From: an uncultured Clostridium sp.
Lineage (GTDB): Bacteria > Bacillota > Clostridia > TANB77 > CAG-508
Assembly (NCBI GenBank): GCA_947648495.1
Contig: CANSOA010000002.1
Span: 1 to 64,000, forward strand
DNA: 64,000 bases
Reading direction: 5' to 3'
A model generated the notes under the pieces. That model was not told the origin of the DNA. It saw only the letters and a program-made list of their open reading frames with translations, and searched no databases. Position 1 is the first letter of the stretch. Each line of letters starts with the position of its first letter. The position numbers and the translations under genes are program-made. Below, one piece after another: positions 12,310 to 22,343 of this stretch.

Positions 12310-12936
12310 TTATTTAGAGTACAACTCAACGATTAAGTGGTCTTCAACTGTTAAATCAATTTCATCTCGATTAACATTTCTTAAAACTTTTGCACTTAAT
12401 TTTTCACTATTTAATTCTAACCATTCTGGAATCGGTCTTGTAGCACCTTTTTGAGCGTTTTCTTTGATTAATGGATTGTCTTTTCTGGTTTCTCTTACTG
12501 CAATCTCGTCACCTGGTTTTACTAAGTAAGACGCAATATTGACTTTTCTTCCATTTACTTGAATATTACCATGTGTTACGATTTGTCTTGCTTGTGCTCT
12601 TGAAACACCTAAACCTAATCTGTAAACGACATTATCTAATCTACTTTCTAAAATTTGTAAAAGGTTTGTACCTGTAATTCCTTTTTTATTAGAAGCCATT
12701 TCAAAATATTTTCTAAATTGTTTTTCGCCAACACCATAAAAATATCTTGTTTTTTGTTTTTCTCTTAATTGAGTACCATATTCAGAAAGTTTTGATTTCT
12801 TTTGACCATGGTCACCTGGACCATAATTTCTTCTTGTGACACTACATTTGTCTGAATAACATCTGTCACCTTTTAAGAATAATTTACAACCTTCTCTACG
12901 GCATATACGACATTGTTCATCTTTATATCTGGCCAT
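12310..12936 (-). CDS. rpsD: 30S ribosomal protein S4
   Basis: S4 initiates assembly of the small-subunit body. Starting at MARYKDEQ (12936; GAGGTG upstream) it has 208 residues. Four cysteines in CRICRREGC...CYSDKC (about residues 9-31) mark the zinc-binding C+ form. The S4 RNA-binding domain follows ([22 protein letters not shown]). In B. subtilis rpsD is elsewhere; here it lies in the alpha operon between rpsK and rpoA, as in many Clostridia. Confidence 0.96.
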   Translation of the reverse strand: MARYKDEQCRICRREGCKLFLKGDRCYSDKCSVTRRNYGPGDHGQKKSKLSEYGTQLREKQKTRYFYGVGEKQFRKYFEMASNKKGITGTNLLQILESRLDNVVYRLGLGVSRAQARQIVTHGNIQVNGRKVNIASYLVKPGDEIAVRETRKDNPLIKENAQKGATRPIPEWLELNSEKLSAKVLRNVNRDEIDLTVEDHLIVELYSK

Positions 12937-13001
12937 TAATATTTTACACCTCTTTCTTATCAAAATATATCTTTTTATATTTTATTTTAAATTTTATAAT
13001 T

Positions 13002-13403
13002 TTACACCCTTCTTCTTTTTGGTGGTCTACAACCATTATGTGGAATTGGCGTAACATCTTTAATCATTGTGATTTCTAATCCTGCTGTTTGTAAAGCTCG
13101 AATTGCTGCTTCACGACCTGCTCCTGGACCTTTCACATAAACATCAACTGTTTTCATTCCATGTTCCATCGCTGTTTTTGAAGCTACTTCAGCTGCTTGA
13201 CCAGCAGCAAATGGTGTGCTTTTTCTTGAACCTTTAAAACCTAAGCCACCAGCGCTTGCCCAAGATATTACGTTACCTTGTGTATCGGTAATTGAAACAA
13301 TTGTATTATTAAAGCTAGAACGAATATGAGCTTGCCCTTTGTCGATATTTTTTCTTTCTCTTCTTCTAACTCCTGTTTTCTTTACGCTACTTGCTTTTGC
13401 CAT
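13002..13403 (-). CDS. rpsK: 30S ribosomal protein S11
   Basis: S11 is a platform protein of the 30S subunit near the mRNA exit. The 133-residue protein carries the family motifs [20 protein letters not shown] and the ending [13 protein letters not shown]. The Shine-Dalgarno AAGGAGGGAAAAA precedes the ATG. It lies between rpsM and rpsD in the normal order. Confidence 0.97.
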   Translation of the reverse strand: MAKASSVKKTGVRRRERKNIDKGQAHIRSSFNNTIVSITDTQGNVISWASAGGLGFKGSRKSTPFAAGQAAEVASKTAMEHGMKTVDVYVKGPGAGREAAIRALQTAGLEITMIKDVTPIPHNGCRPPKRRRV

Positions 13404-13435
13404 TTTAAGTTTTTCCCTCCTTAAAAGATTTTTTA

Positions 13436-13801
13436 TTATTTTTTGCTCTTACTTACTAATTTTCTCGGACCTTTTCTTGTACGAGCATTCGTTTTGGTTC
13501 TTTGTCCTCTTACTGGTAATCCTCTTCTATGTCTGATTCCTCTGTAGCAACCAATTTCCATAAGTCTTTTAATATTCAAAGCTACTTCTCTTCTTAGGTC
13601 ACCTTCTACTTTGTAGTTTTCCATTGCTTTTCTTATTTTTCCTTCTTCTTCATCTGTTAAATCTTTTACCCTAGTATCTGGATTGACTCCAGCTTCTTTT
13701 AGAATTTTTTGTGAACTAGATAAACCAATGCCATAAACATAGGTTAGTCCAATTTCGATTCTTTTTTCTCTAGGTAAATCAACTCCTGCTATACGAGCCA
13801 T
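13436..13801 (-). CDS. rpsM: 30S ribosomal protein S13
   Basis: S13 lies in the 30S head and contacts the 50S subunit and the P-site tRNA. The 121-residue protein starts [20 protein letters not shown] and ends with the basic tail [14 protein letters not shown]. Length and order match Bacillus (121). It follows rpmJ after about 110 bases. Confidence 0.97.
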   Translation of the reverse strand: MARIAGVDLPREKRIEIGLTYVYGIGLSSSQKILKEAGVNPDTRVKDLTDEEEGKIRKAMENYKVEGDLRREVALNIKRLMEIGCYRGIRHRRGLPVRGQRTKTNARTRKGPRKLVSKSKK

Positions 13802-13910
13802 AAATTTTTACACCTCCATGTTTTTATTATTAAATATATATAAACACAAACATGAAATTAGATAAAATTTTTATCTAACAGCCGCTCCACATCTGTGTTA
13901 ATACCATTTT

Positions 13911-14024
13911 TTACCCTTGTCTTTGTTTGTGTTTAGGGTTTTCACAAATTACTCTTATTTTCCCTTTTCTTTTGATGACTTTGCATTTTTCGCATATTGG
14001 TTTTACTGATGGTCTTACTTTCAT
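13911..14024 (-). CDS. rpmJ: 50S ribosomal protein L36
   Basis: This short gene encodes 37 residues starting [20 protein letters not shown] and ending NPKHKQRQG. CxxC, Cys and His (CEKC...C...H) form the zinc ribbon of the C+ form. It sits between infA and rpsM, its usual place, with GGAAGGAATG before the ATG. Confidence 0.97.
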   Translation of the reverse strand: MKVRPSVKPICEKCKVIKRKGKIRVICENPKHKQRQG

Positions 14025-14141
14025 TTTTCATTCCTTCCCTTCTTAGTATTTTATATAAATTGCAACTTAGTTGCTAATATTTTTTTACTTTTTCCATAGG
14101 AGTTTTTCTAATGAAATTAACTCCGCTTCGCTACATTAACA

Positions 14142-14181
14142 AAGTAATCTGTAATGCTCGTTCCTCGCGAACAACTTACTT
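14142..14181. repeat. GC-rich hairpin module at the infA stop (family member A)
   Basis: AAGTAA (14142-14147) pairs with TTACTT (14176-14181), extended by TGT/ACA, around a core containing CTGTAATGCTCG...CGCGAACA. Beside it lies ATTAACTCCGC...GCTACATTAAC (14116-14140). The same core recurs at 18926, 20127 and 52134. It starts right after the infA stop on the minus strand. Confidence 0.6.
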
Positions 14182-14399
14182 TATTTGGCTCTCCAAGTAA
14201 TTCTTCCTTTTGTTAAATCATATGGAGATAATTCAAGTTTTACTTTATCACCTGGAAGAATTTTGATATAGTTCATTCTTAATTTTCCAGAAATGTGTGC
14301 TAATACTTGATGTCCATTTTCTAACTCTACTTTAAAATTCGTATTAGGTAATGTTTCAACAACAATTCCCTCTACTTCAATAACATCCTCTTTTGACAA
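14181..14399 (-). CDS. infA: Translation initiation factor IF-1
   Basis: IF-1 blocks the ribosomal A site during initiation. The 72-residue protein is one S1/OB fold, starting [19 protein letters not shown] with the motif [19 protein letters not shown]. Length equals B. subtilis IF-1. It lies between map and rpmJ as in Firmicutes. Confidence 0.98.
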   Translation of the reverse strand: MSKEDVIEVEGIVVETLPNTNFKVELENGHQVLAHISGKLRMNYIKILPGDKVKLELSPYDLTKGRITWRAK

Positions 14400-14470
14400 G
14401 CTATTTTCCTCCTAAATTCAAGGTTTAACTAGAATTTTTTCTAATTAAGCTTTTATAGTATATAACATTT

Positions 14471-15241
14471 TTAGATAATTGTCAATACTTTTGCTTCTTT
14501 TTCTGTAATTAAAATTGTATTTTCATAATGTGCTGCTAAACTTCTATCTTCTGTGGCAATTGTCCAACCGTCTTCTGCTCCAAAAATATCTGGATTCTTT
14601 TGAATTACCATTGGTTCTACTGCAATTGTCATACCTTTTTGCAAGCGTATGCCTTTGCCTTGTTTTCCATAATTTGGAACACCTGGTTCTTCGTGCATTT
14701 CTCTGCCAATTCCATGTCCTTGAAATTCGCGAACAACTGAATAGCCAAATTTTTTAACATATTCATCAATAGCAAAAGAAATATCCCCTACACGATTTCC
14801 ATCTTTGGCAAACTTAATTCCTTCAAAAAAGGCTTGTTTCGTAACTTCTACTAACTTTTTAGCTTCTTCCGAAACATTTCCCACCAAATGCGTTCTGGCA
14901 GCGTCTCCATGAAAACCATTTTTTAGTACAACTAAATCAATGCTTACAATATCTCCATCTTGAATAATTCTTTTCTTACTTGGAACTCCATGAATAACTT
15001 CATCATTAATGGATACACACAATGTTGCTGGGAAATCTGGTACACCTTTTTCCCCACTTGGATAGCCTTTTTGAGCAGGAATTCCTCCCTTTGATTTGAT
15101 AAATTCTTCTGCCATTTTGTCTAAATCATAAGTGGACATTCCAGCTTGTATATTTTTTTCCAGCATTTCGTGTGTTTCAGCAGTGATTTTGCAAGCTTCT
15201 TTCATTAATTCAATTTCTCTATCAGATTTTATGCTAACCAA
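14471..15241 (-). CDS. map: Methionine aminopeptidase type I
   Basis: The enzyme removes the initiator methionine. The 256-residue protein has the pita-bread fold ligands: Asp in SIDLVV and in HGDAARTH, His in GHGIGREMHEEP, Glu in VEPM, and a Glu in the ending (TEDRSLAAHYENTILIT). It lacks an N-terminal zinc-finger extension. Order adk-map-infA is the Firmicutes norm. Confidence 0.95.
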   Translation of the reverse strand: MVSIKSDREIELMKEACKITAETHEMLEKNIQAGMSTYDLDKMAEEFIKSKGGIPAQKGYPSGEKGVPDFPATLCVSINDEVIHGVPSKKRIIQDGDIVSIDLVVLKNGFHGDAARTHLVGNVSEEAKKLVEVTKQAFFEGIKFAKDGNRVGDISFAIDEYVKKFGYSVVREFQGHGIGREMHEEPGVPNYGKQGKGIRLQKGMTIAVEPMVIQKNPDIFGAEDGWTIATEDRSLAAHYENTILITEKEAKVLTII

Positions 15242-15263
15242 TTTAAGTTCTCCTTCATTATGA

Positions 15264-15926
15264 TTATTTTATTTGCTCTAATATTTCTTCTGCCACATCT
15301 TTTCCTAATCTTCCTGTTTTTTCACTAATTTCTTCTGTACGTAAAACACCTTTTTGGGCATAAAATTCTACTAATGGCAATGTTTTTTGATCGTAAAGTT
15401 CTAGTCTTTTTTGAATGGCTTGTTCGTCAGAATCATCTTCTCTTTGTATCAAATCTTCACCACATTTGTCACAAATTCCTTCCACTTTGGGTGGATGCAT
15501 AGTTAGATTGTACGTTGTTTTACAGCTTTGATTTGAACAAACTCTTCGATTTAAAATTCTGGTTATAATTTCCTCTTTTGGACTTGTTAGATTAATGACT
15601 AAATCCACTTTTTTGGCCTTTTGTGCTAAAATCTCATCTAACTTTTCTGCTTGGGCAAGATTGCGTGGAAATCCATCTAAAATGGCTCCTGCCTGTGCAT
15701 CTTTTTCATTTAATCTGTCAACTACCATAGGAACTGTAATTTCGTCTGGTACTAATTCACCTTTTGATGTATACTTCTTTGCTTCGATTCCTAATGGGGT
15801 TTCTTCTTTGATATTTTTTCTGAAAATATCTCCTGTTGAAATTTGTGGCCAACCAAGTTTTTCACTTAATAAACCTGCCACTGTGCCCTTTCCTGTTCCT
15901 TGTGCACCTAACATTAAAATAACCAT
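15264..15926 (-). CDS. adk: Adenylate kinase
   Basis: It interconverts ATP plus AMP with 2 ADP. The 220-residue long-lid form has the P-loop GAQGTGKGT (residues 7-15), the AMP site GFPRN and a lid with four cysteines (CSNQSC...CDKCGED), which bind zinc in Gram-positive enzymes. It follows secY after about 110 bases, which contain a REP-like hairpin. Confidence 0.96.
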   Translation of the reverse strand: MVILMLGAQGTGKGTVAGLLSEKLGWPQISTGDIFRKNIKEETPLGIEAKKYTSKGELVPDEITVPMVVDRLNEKDAQAGAILDGFPRNLAQAEKLDEILAQKAKKVDLVINLTSPKEEIITRILNRRVCSNQSCKTTYNLTMHPPKVEGICDKCGEDLIQREDDSDEQAIQKRLELYDQKTLPLVEFYAQKGVLRTEEISEKTGRLGKDVAEEILEQIK

Positions 15927-16002
15927 ATTTATCCCTCCTTTAAATTCATAAATAAAATATATTTTGCAAACAAATCTTATTTATAAACTTATCAAACCAT
16001 AG

Positions 16003-16023
16003 GGGCGACTGTTCTTGTCGCCC
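16003..16023. repeat. REP-like GGGCGAC hairpin
   Basis: GGGCGAC (16003-16009) pairs with GTCGCCC (16017-16023) in the secY-adk gap. It shares the surrounding (A)GGGGCGA and TCGCCC with the copy at 6832-6850. Confidence 0.55.
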
Positions 16024-16035
16024 TTACGGCTTGGC

Positions 16036-17361
16036 TTATTTTTCTAAAAATCCTTTGTAGTGTCTCATAACTAACAAAGATTCTAATTGTTGAATTGTTT
16101 CTAGAGCAACACCAACTACAATTAAAATTGACGTTCCACCAAATGATAAATTCAAGCTTGAGAATCTAAGCAACATTGGTAAAATCGCGATTAAACTTAA
16201 AAATACTGCTCCAAAAACGGTTAGTTTATTTAACGTATTTTTTAAATAATCCGCTGTTGGTTTACCAGCTCTAATTCCCGGTATAAATCCACCATTTTGT
16301 TTGATGTTGGTCGCTACTTCGTCTGGATTGAAAGTTGCGTATGTGTAAAAAAATGTAAATCCTACAATTAGCAAGAAATATACAATGGCATTGCCAAGCG
16401 AATAGCCCCAACCAACACTTGATGAAGATGTTGCAATTGAAAATTTGTATAATCCTGCTAAAAATCCTGCTCCACCGATTTTATCAGAAGCAAAAATTTG
16501 AATAATCATAGCAGGAAATGTCATAAAACTACTTGCAAAGATGATTGGCATTACACCAGCCATAGCTAGTTTTAATGGAATATGTGTATTTTGCCCACCA
16601 TACATCTTTCTTCCTACAACTTTTTTGGCATATTGCACAGGAACTTTTCTTTCAGCTTGTTGTACAAATACAACTCCTGCAATTAATAGAATTGCACCTA
16701 TTACAATGACAAAAGCAGTTACAATTCCAACTGTGCTTATTCCAGTTTCTGTTACGATTAAATTCCACAAATTGACTAATCCTGAAGGTAATCCAGAAAT
16801 AATACCAATGAAAATAATCATGGAAATACCATTTCCAACACCTTTATTCGTGATTTGCTCACCAAGCCACATCAAAATAGATGTACCTGCAATTAATGAA
16901 ATAACAATCACACTTCCTGTCAAAAATCCTGGATCTTTAAATATATTAGAAGAACGATAAGAAATATAGATTCCTAACGCTTCTACTAACGCTAAAATTA
17001 GCGCCATTAATTTTGTATATTTATTGACTTTAGCACGTGAGGTTTCTCCTCCTTCCTTCATTAATTTTTCTAATGAAGGAATAATCATTCCTAATAATTG
17101 AATGACGATAGACGCTGTTATATAAGGCGTAATTGACATAGCAAAGATTGATAAGTTTGAGAAAGCTCCACCAGATATTGTATCAATTAAACTGATAAGA
17201 GAACCTGTCGAAGATTTCATTGATTCTGCTAATGCAATCGTGTCAACGCCTGGAACTGTTATATAACAGCCAAAGCGAAAGACAACAATGAGTAATAATG
17301 TATAAAGCAATCGTTTGCGTACATCTGGTGTTTTTAAAGCATTTTGTATTGTTTTAAACAC
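16036..17361 (-). CDS. secY: Protein translocase subunit SecY
   Basis: SecY forms the protein-conducting channel. The 441-residue protein has ten hydrophobic segments. It starts MFKTIQNALKTPDVRKRLLYTL and contains GITPYITASIV-like and GFIPGIRAGKPT stretches typical of SecY. The start is GTG at 17361, directly abutting the rplO stop (TAAGTG), so it is translationally coupled to rplO. Confidence 0.97.
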   Translation of the reverse strand: MFKTIQNALKTPDVRKRLLYTLLLIVVFRFGCYITVPGVDTIALAESMKSSTGSLISLIDTISGGAFSNLSIFAMSITPYITASIVIQLLGMIIPSLEKLMKEGGETSRAKVNKYTKLMALILALVEALGIYISYRSSNIFKDPGFLTGSVIVISLIAGTSILMWLGEQITNKGVGNGISMIIFIGIISGLPSGLVNLWNLIVTETGISTVGIVTAFVIVIGAILLIAGVVFVQQAERKVPVQYAKKVVGRKMYGGQNTHIPLKLAMAGVMPIIFASSFMTFPAMIIQIFASDKIGGAGFLAGLYKFSIATSSSSVGWGYSLGNAIVYFLLIVGFTFFYTYATFNPDEVATNIKQNGGFIPGIRAGKPTADYLKNTLNKLTVFGAVFLSLIAILPMLLRFSSLNLSFGGTSILIVVGVALETIQQLESLLVMRHYKGFLEK

Positions 17362-17796
17362 TTAAACCACCTCACATTTTCCACCAGCAGTTTCGATTTT
17401 TTCTCTAGCTCCTTTTGTAAATCTAGTTGCTTTTACGGTTAATTTTTTATCTAATTTTCCAGTTGCTAAAACAACAATTCCATCATTTACTTTACCAATA
17501 ATTCCATCTTTTAATAATGTTTCTGCATTTACTTCGTTAACCGTTGATTTGTTTAACATGTTTAAAGTTACTTCTGTGTATGTTTTTGCGTTAAAATTGT
17601 TAAATCCTCTTTTTGGTAATCTTCTATATAATGGTGTTTGACCACCTTCAAAACCTCTTCTTACGCCACCGCCAGATCTTGCTTTTTGTCCTTTTTGTCC
17701 TCTACCAGAAGTTTTTCCTAAACCTGAAGCGATTCCACGTCCAACTCTTTTTTTCGTCTTTGTTCTCACATTTGGATGTAAATTTCCTAATTCCAT
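17362..17796 (-). CDS. rplO: 50S ribosomal protein L15
   Basis: L15 binds 23S rRNA late in 50S assembly. The 144-residue protein starts [19 protein letters not shown] and has the glycine-rich tail [19 protein letters not shown]. In most bacteria rpmD (L30) lies directly upstream; here it is replaced by a non-coding hairpin. Confidence 0.97.
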   Translation of the reverse strand: MELGNLHPNVRTKTKKRVGRGIASGLGKTSGRGQKGQKARSGGGVRRGFEGGQTPLYRRLPKRGFNNFNAKTYTEVTLNMLNKSTVNEVNAETLLKDGIIGKVNDGIVVLATGKLDKKLTVKATRFTKGAREKIETAGGKCEVV

Positions 17797-17914
17797 TCCT
17801 TAGCACCTCCTTATAAATTGATTTTATATGATCTTAAAAATTTTTACAAGGGTTGTATCCTATACAACCTAAATCTTGGGTCACACAGGATGCAACCCTT
17901 ATAATTTACATATT
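17797..17914 (-). other. rplO-rpsE gap: rpmD (L30) absent, long hairpin instead
   Basis: No L30-like ORF of about 60 codons is present in any frame. AAGGGTTGTATCC (starting near 17849) and GGATGCAACCCTT (ending near 17901) form a 13-bp inverted repeat with one mismatch around about 25 bases. This could act as a processing or termination signal between rpsE and rplO. Confidence 0.6.
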
Positions 17915-18409
17915 CTATAAAATTTCAGAAACTTTTTTTCCTCTTTTTTTCGCAACATATTCAATTGTTTGCATATTTTTTAATGCTTCGATTGTAGCAT
18001 AAACAACATTTCTAGGATTTGTAGTTCCTAAAACTTTTGAGTTAATGTCTTTGTAACCTGCAAGTTCTAGTACTGGTCTTACGCTACCGCCAGCGATAAT
18101 TCCAGAACCTTCTGCTCCCGGTTTTAACATGACTCTAGCACTACCAAATTTACCAATATATTCATGAGGAATGGTTGTTCCTACGATTGGTACTGTAATT
18201 AAATTCTTTTTAGCTTCTTCAATTGCTTTTTTAATCGCATCTGGAACTTCGGCAGCTTTTCCATTTCCAACACCAATGTGACCTGCTTCATCTCCAACAA
18301 CAACAACTGCACTAAAACGAAATGTTCTACCACCTTTAACAACTTTAGCAACTCTATTGATGGCAACTACTTTTTCTTTTAATTCTTGGCTTACCTTTTC
18401 TTCTTCCAT
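17915..18409 (-). CDS. rpsE: 30S ribosomal protein S5
   Basis: S5 takes part in decoding accuracy and mRNA unwinding. The 164-residue protein has the N-terminal dsRBD-like domain ([30 protein letters not shown]) and the C-terminal domain ([20 protein letters not shown]). It follows rplR after 18 bases. Confidence 0.97.
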   Translation of the reverse strand: MEEEKVSQELKEKVVAINRVAKVVKGGRTFRFSAVVVVGDEAGHIGVGNGKAAEVPDAIKKAIEEAKKNLITVPIVGTTIPHEYIGKFGSARVMLKPGAEGSGIIAGGSVRPVLELAGYKDINSKVLGTTNPRNVVYATIEALKNMQTIEYVAKKRGKKVSEIL

Positions 18410-18427
18410 GTTTTTTCTCCTTTCTAT

Positions 18428-18787
18428 CTAAAATTTCAAACCTGCTTCACGTGCTGCTTCTGCTAATTCTTTTACAACACCATGATAAATAAATCCGCCT
18501 CTATCAAAAACTACATTTTCAATTTTTTTACTGGTAGCTTTTTTGGCAATGGCTGTTCCAACTTCTTTGGCTGCTTCTTTGTTGGCTTTTTTTGTTTTGA
18601 TATCTTTATCCATTGTTGATACATAAACTAAAGTTTCGCCTTTTGTATCGTCAATGATTTGGGCAATTATGTTTTGGTTCGTTCTACAAACAGCTAATCT
18701 TGGAACTTGAGTTGTTCCACTGATTTTGGTACGAACTCTTTTATGTCTTCTTTGACGTTCTGCTTTTCTGTTAATTTTTGTAATCAT
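18428..18787 (-). CDS. rplR: 50S ribosomal protein L18
   Basis: L18 binds 5S rRNA. The 119-residue protein carries [15 protein letters not shown] at the start and [24 protein letters not shown] at the end, both diagnostic. Length equals B. subtilis L18 (120). Order rplF-rplR-rpsE is normal. Confidence 0.97.
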   Translation of the reverse strand: MITKINRKAERQRRHKRVRTKISGTTQVPRLAVCRTNQNIIAQIIDDTKGETLVYVSTMDKDIKTKKANKEAAKEVGTAIAKKATSKKIENVVFDRGGFIYHGVVKELAEAAREAGLKF

Positions 18788-18925
18788 TTTAGTTCTCCTT
18801 TCTATTTATTGGCATAGTAACTTTTTCTAAGTTTGCTAACTTCCTTACGTAGTTTTTTGTAAAATTTGTATTTGCCAGAAGGGGTCTTTTCTAAAGAAGT
18901 TAACTCCGCTTACGCTACGTTAACA

Positions 18926-18966
18926 AAGTAATCCGTAACGCTCCTTACGTCGCGAACGGCTTACTT
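18926..18966. repeat. GC-rich hairpin module at the rplF stop (family member B)
   Basis: AAGTAA (18926-18931) and CCGT (18933-18936) pair with ACGG (18956-18959) and TTACTT (18961-18966). The last three overlap the rplF stop codon. An adjacent GTTAAC...GTTAAC inverted repeat lies at 18899-18924. Compared with member A the stem has changed partly in a compensatory way (CCGT/ACGG against CTGT/ACAA), which supports a selected structure. Confidence 0.6.
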
Positions 18967-19500
18967 TTTACCAGCTTTACCTTCTTTACGTCTAATAACT
19001 TCTTCAGCATATTTAATACCTTTACCACGATATACTTCTGGTGGTCTTTTAGTTCTGATAACAGCAGCTGTTTGACCAACTAATTCTTTGTCAATTCCTT
19101 TTACGATGATTTCGTTTTGACTTGGTACATCAAAGGTAATTCCTTCTGGTGCTTCCATTTCGACTGGATGTGAATAGCCTAAATTCATTAGCAAATTATT
19201 TCCTTTTTTCTGCGCTCTGTATCCAACACCATTGATTTCTAATTTCCTCTCAAAACCTTTTGTTGTTCCTTCAATCATGTTATTGATTAAAGTTCTTGTT
19301 AAACCATGTAAACTTCTGTTTTTGGGTTGGTCGTCTGGTCTTACAACTTTTAAAACTTTGTCTTCTAATGTTACTTTCATGTTTTCATGAATGTCTCTTT
19401 CTAATGCTCCTTTTGGTCCTTTTACGGAAATGTGTTGACCGTCTAATTTGATTTCTACACCGTCTGGAACAGTAATTGGTTTGTTTCCTATTCTTGACAT
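18961..19500 (-). CDS. rplF: 50S ribosomal protein L6
   Basis: L6 binds near the GTPase centre. The 179-residue protein starts [17 protein letters not shown] and ends [28 protein letters not shown], both typical. Length equals B. subtilis L6 (179). About 170 bases with hairpins separate it from rplR, longer than usual. Confidence 0.97.
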   Translation of the reverse strand: MSRIGNKPITVPDGVEIKLDGQHISVKGPKGALERDIHENMKVTLEDKVLKVVRPDDQPKNRSLHGLTRTLINNMIEGTTKGFERKLEINGVGYRAQKKGNNLLMNLGYSHPVEMEAPEGITFDVPSQNEIIVKGIDKELVGQTAAVIRTKRPPEVYRGKGIKYAEEVIRRKEGKAGKK

Positions 19501-19673
19501 TTTATTTCTCCTTTCTTAGATTAATACCTATATTTTGTATGGGTATTTTTTCAGAATTTTATTTATCTTAGCAAATTTTCATCGAAAAATTTTCAGACGA
19601 ATGACTAATTTGATTTTTTCACATTTTATTCTCTAAAACTTAACTACTATAAATTCAAATTTAGGCAATCTCG

Positions 19674-20072
19674 CTACCAGATATACGCCAAAACTTCTCC
19701 TCCGATGCCAAGCTCACGCGCTTTTTTATCGGTCATGATACCTTTTGAAGTTGAAATTAAAGCAATTCCTAAACCATTTAAAACTTTAGGTAATTCATCT
19801 TTTGGTGCATAAATTCTTAAACCTGGCTTACTGATTCTTTTTAATCCATCAATTACTCGATTTCCTTTTTCATCATATTTTAACGTAATTCGGATAATTC
19901 CTTGTGTCTCATTTTCAATCTCTTCAAAAGATTTGATATAGCCTTCTTCTAACAAATTTTCTGCAATCGCTTTTTTCATTTTTGATGATGGCACATCAAC
20001 CGTTTTGAATTTATTTTGATTTGCATTTCTAATTCTTGTTAACATATCTGCAATTGGATCTGTTGTATTCAC
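19674..20072 (-). CDS. rpsH: 30S ribosomal protein S8
   Basis: S8 binds helix 21 of 16S rRNA. The 132-residue protein starts [20 protein letters not shown] and has the ending [19 protein letters not shown], the S8 signature. Length equals B. subtilis S8 (132). It lies between rpsN and rplF. Confidence 0.97.
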   Translation of the reverse strand: MNTTDPIADMLTRIRNANQNKFKTVDVPSSKMKKAIAENLLEEGYIKSFEEIENETQGIIRITLKYDEKGNRVIDGLKRISKPGLRIYAPKDELPKVLNGLGIALISTSKGIMTDKKARELGIGGEVLAYIW

Positions 20073-20106
20073 GTTTTTTCCCTCCTTTTTTAATTTTCTA
20101 TAGGAA

Positions 20107-20161
20107 GCAATACTTTCGTATTGCCACTGACACTGTAACTCGCTGACGCGAACAGTTTCAG
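20107..20161. repeat. Double hairpin between rpsN and rpsH (family member C)
   Basis: GCAATAC (20107-20113) pairs perfectly with GTATTGC (20118-20124). Next, CTGA-c-ACTGT (20127-20136) pairs with ACAGT-t-TCAG (20152-20161) around AACTCGCTGACGCGA, which matches the core CTGTAA...CTCG...CGCGAACA of members A, B and D. It starts right after the rpsN stop. Confidence 0.6.
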
Positions 20162-20163
20162 TA

Positions 20164-20349
20164 TTACCAACTTGCTTTTTTTACACCTGGTATTTCTCCT
20201 TTATGGGCTAATTCTCTGAAGCAAATACGGCAAATTCCAAATTTTCTGATGTAAGCATGTGGTCTTCCACAAATTTTACATCTGTTATATTCTCTCGTTT
20301 TATACTTTTGCTCTCTGGCACATTTCACTTTTAATGATTTTTTAGCCAT
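20164..20349 (-). CDS. rpsN: 30S ribosomal protein S14 type Z (zinc form)
   Basis: The 61-residue protein is the short zinc-binding S14. Two CxxC pairs (CKIC at residues 24-27, CRIC at 40-43) bind zinc, and KASW ends the protein as in the family. It lies between rplE and rpsH, the usual site of the type Z gene. Confidence 0.98.
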   Translation of the reverse strand: MAKKSLKVKCAREQKYKTREYNRCKICGRPHAYIRKFGICRICFRELAHKGEIPGVKKASW

Positions 20350-20366
20350 TGGTTTCTCCTTTCTTC

Positions 20367-20906
20367 TTAGTTTCGAAATGGCATTCCCAATAAAGAAAGC
20401 AATTCTTTTGCTTCTTCGTCAGTTTTCGCCGTTGTTACAAAGATAATATCCATACCTCTTATTTTATCAATTTTATCATATTCAATCTCTGGAAAAATTA
20501 ATTGCTCTTTTACACCTAATGAATAATTTCCTCTTCCATCAAATGAATGACTCGAAACACCTCTAAAATCTCTTACCCTAGGCAAAGCCACATGAAACAA
20601 TTTTTGTGCAAAATCATACATTTTTCCTGCTCTTAATGTTACTTTACAACCAATTTTGGCACCCTCTCTTAATTTAAAAGCAGCAATAGATTTTTTTGCT
20701 TTTGTTATAATTGGCTTTTGACCTGTTATAATTGTTAAATCATTGATAGCATTATCTAGCGCTTTTGGATTATCTTTTGTCTCTCCTAATCCAATGTTAA
20801 TTACGATTTTTTCTAATTTAGGAACTTCCATGATTGATTTGTAGTTAAATTTTTTCATAAGCGCTGGTACAACTTCCGTTTTATATTGTTCTTTCAGTAC
20901 TTCCAT
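20367..20906 (-). CDS. rplE: 50S ribosomal protein L5
   Basis: L5 binds 5S rRNA and the P-site tRNA region. The 179-residue protein begins [21 protein letters not shown] and has [23 protein letters not shown] and the ending LLGMPFRN, all diagnostic. Length equals B. subtilis L5 (179). Confidence 0.98.
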   Translation of the reverse strand: MEVLKEQYKTEVVPALMKKFNYKSIMEVPKLEKIVINIGLGETKDNPKALDNAINDLTIITGQKPIITKAKKSIAAFKLREGAKIGCKVTLRAGKMYDFAQKLFHVALPRVRDFRGVSSHSFDGRGNYSLGVKEQLIFPEIEYDKIDKIRGMDIIFVTTAKTDEEAKELLSLLGMPFRN

Positions 20907-20934
20907 TTTCTTAAAAATTCCTCCTTTCTAATTA

Positions 20935-21252
20935 CTATTTTATTTTTGCTCCGCATTTCTTACAAACACGTACTTTTTCACCTTTTTCTTCGCTATATCC
21001 AATTCTTGTTGCCTTTCCACATTTTGAACACACAACATTTGCTTTACTGCTATCGATTGGACATTCGTTTGAAATAATTCCGCCTTCTTCTCCTTGTCTT
21101 CTAGGTTTTACATGTTTTTTTCTAACATTTACACCTTTGACAACAATTTTATTTTTCTTTGGAATGACTTCTAAAACTTCTCCTGTCTTGTCTTTATCAT
21201 TTCCTGATAAGATTTTAACATTATCACCTTTTTTGATTCTCAATTTATTCAC
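20935..21252 (-). CDS. rplX: 50S ribosomal protein L24
   Basis: L24 starts 50S assembly. The 105-residue protein has the KOW motif KGDNVKILSGNDKDKTGEVLEV and a C-terminal zinc-ribbon-like segment with CSKC...CKKC (about residues 77-102). Order rplN-rplX-rplE is normal. Confidence 0.97.
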   Translation of the reverse strand: MNKLRIKKGDNVKILSGNDKDKTGEVLEVIPKKNKIVVKGVNVRKKHVKPRRQGEEGGIISNECPIDSSKANVVCSKCGKATRIGYSEEKGEKVRVCKKCGAKIK

Positions 21253-21298
21253 CTCTAATTCTTTTTAGATTTTTGAATTTTGTATTATTCTTTACTTT

Positions 21299-21667
21299 CT
21301 ATAAAACCTCTGGTGCAAGAGATAATATCTTTAAATAATTTTTATCTCTCAACTCTCTTGCTACTGGACCAAAGATACGCGTTCCTTTTGGAGTTCCGTC
21401 ATCGCGAATGATAACAGCAGCATTTTCATCAAATCTTACATAAGAACCATCTGGACGTCTTGCGCCTTTTTTTGTTCTCACAACCACTGCTTTTACAACT
21501 TCTCCTTTTTTTACAACGCCACCTGGTGTAGCAGATTTAACAGAAGCAACAATAACATCTCCAATTTCAGCATATCTTCTATATGAGCCACCTGAACATC
21601 TGATACACATAATTTCTTTTGCACCAGTATTATCAGCTACTTTTAATCTCGTTTGTTGTTGTACCAT
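21299..21667 (-). CDS. rplN: 50S ribosomal protein L14
   Basis: L14 contacts 16S rRNA at bridge B8. The 122-residue protein starts [22 protein letters not shown] and ends [19 protein letters not shown]. Length equals B. subtilis L14 (122). About 190 bases separate it from rpsQ; they hold an inverted repeat (see next entry). Confidence 0.98.
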   Translation of the reverse strand: MVQQQTRLKVADNTGAKEIMCIRCSGGSYRRYAEIGDVIVASVKSATPGGVVKKGEVVKAVVVRTKKGARRPDGSYVRFDENAAVIIRDDGTPKGTRIFGPVARELRDKNYLKILSLAPEVL

Positions 21668-21762
21668 TTAAGGTTCCTCCTTCTTTTATTTTCTTTTCAC
21701 AATTTTGCATAGTAGTTTTTCTAAGGTTCACAACTACACTTGCATTGCGCCTGCATAAGTAA

Positions 21763-21862
21763 TTTCTAATAGACTAACTTCACTTTGCATAAAACATCTG
21801 TAATTCGCATAGCCTCAACATCTATCTTAACTTTCGATTGTTACTTTATAAGAAATTACTTA
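21763..21862 (-). repeat. Long inverted repeat after rpsQ
   Basis: TAAGTAATTTCT (starting near 21763) is the reverse complement of AGAAATTACTTA at 21851-21862, which includes the rpsQ stop codon. Together they could form a 12-bp stem closing about 75 bases. The inner sequence contains TGTAATTCGCATAG, only loosely like the hairpin family at 14142 and 18926. Confidence 0.5.
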
Positions 21863-22119
21863 ATAATAGCTTTTTCTACTATTTTTACAAGTCTCCATCT
21901 TTTATCTTTTGATAGAGGTCTTGTTTCCATAACTTCTACTTTATCGCCAATTTTGCATTCGTTTGATTCGTCATGCGCTTTTAATTTATAAGTTCTTTTT
22001 ACAGTTTTCTTATACATTGGATGTGCCACACTATCTTCAACAGCTACTACAATTGTTTTATCCATTTTATCAGAAACTACTGTACCAATCATTGTTTTAC
22101 GAAGATTTCTTTCTTCCAT
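21856..22119 (-). CDS. rpsQ: 30S ribosomal protein S17
   Basis: S17 binds 16S rRNA early in assembly. The 87-residue OB-fold protein starts [22 protein letters not shown] and has [35 protein letters not shown], the family core. Length equals B. subtilis S17 (87). Confidence 0.98.
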   Translation of the reverse strand: MEERNLRKTMIGTVVSDKMDKTIVVAVEDSVAHPMYKKTVKRTYKLKAHDESNECKIGDKVEVMETRPLSKDKRWRLVKIVEKAIIK

Positions 22120-22142
22120 ACTTAAGCTTATCTCCTTTCTTA

Positions 22143-22343
22143 CTAATCTTGACTTTCTAGTTCTCTTTTTCTAAGTATTGTCTTTACTCTGGCAATTTCG
22201 CGACGAACTTCGCGAATTCTCATTGGGTTATCCAAACCGTTTGTTGCTAAACTAAAACGTAATTTGAATAATTCTGATTTTAATTCGCTTAATTCTTTTT
22301 CTAGCTCAGGTGAAGACATTTCATTAATTTTTTTATTCTTCAT
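22143..22343 (-). CDS. rpmC: 50S ribosomal protein L29
   Basis: L29 lies at the tunnel exit and helps dock trigger factor and SRP. The 66-residue helical protein has [30 protein letters not shown] and the conserved [15 protein letters not shown]. Its ATG overlaps the end of rplP by 11 bases, so the two are translationally coupled. Confidence 0.97.
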   Translation of the reverse strand: MKNKKINEMSSPELEKELSELKSELFKLRFSLATNGLDNPMRIREVRREIARVKTILRKRELESQD

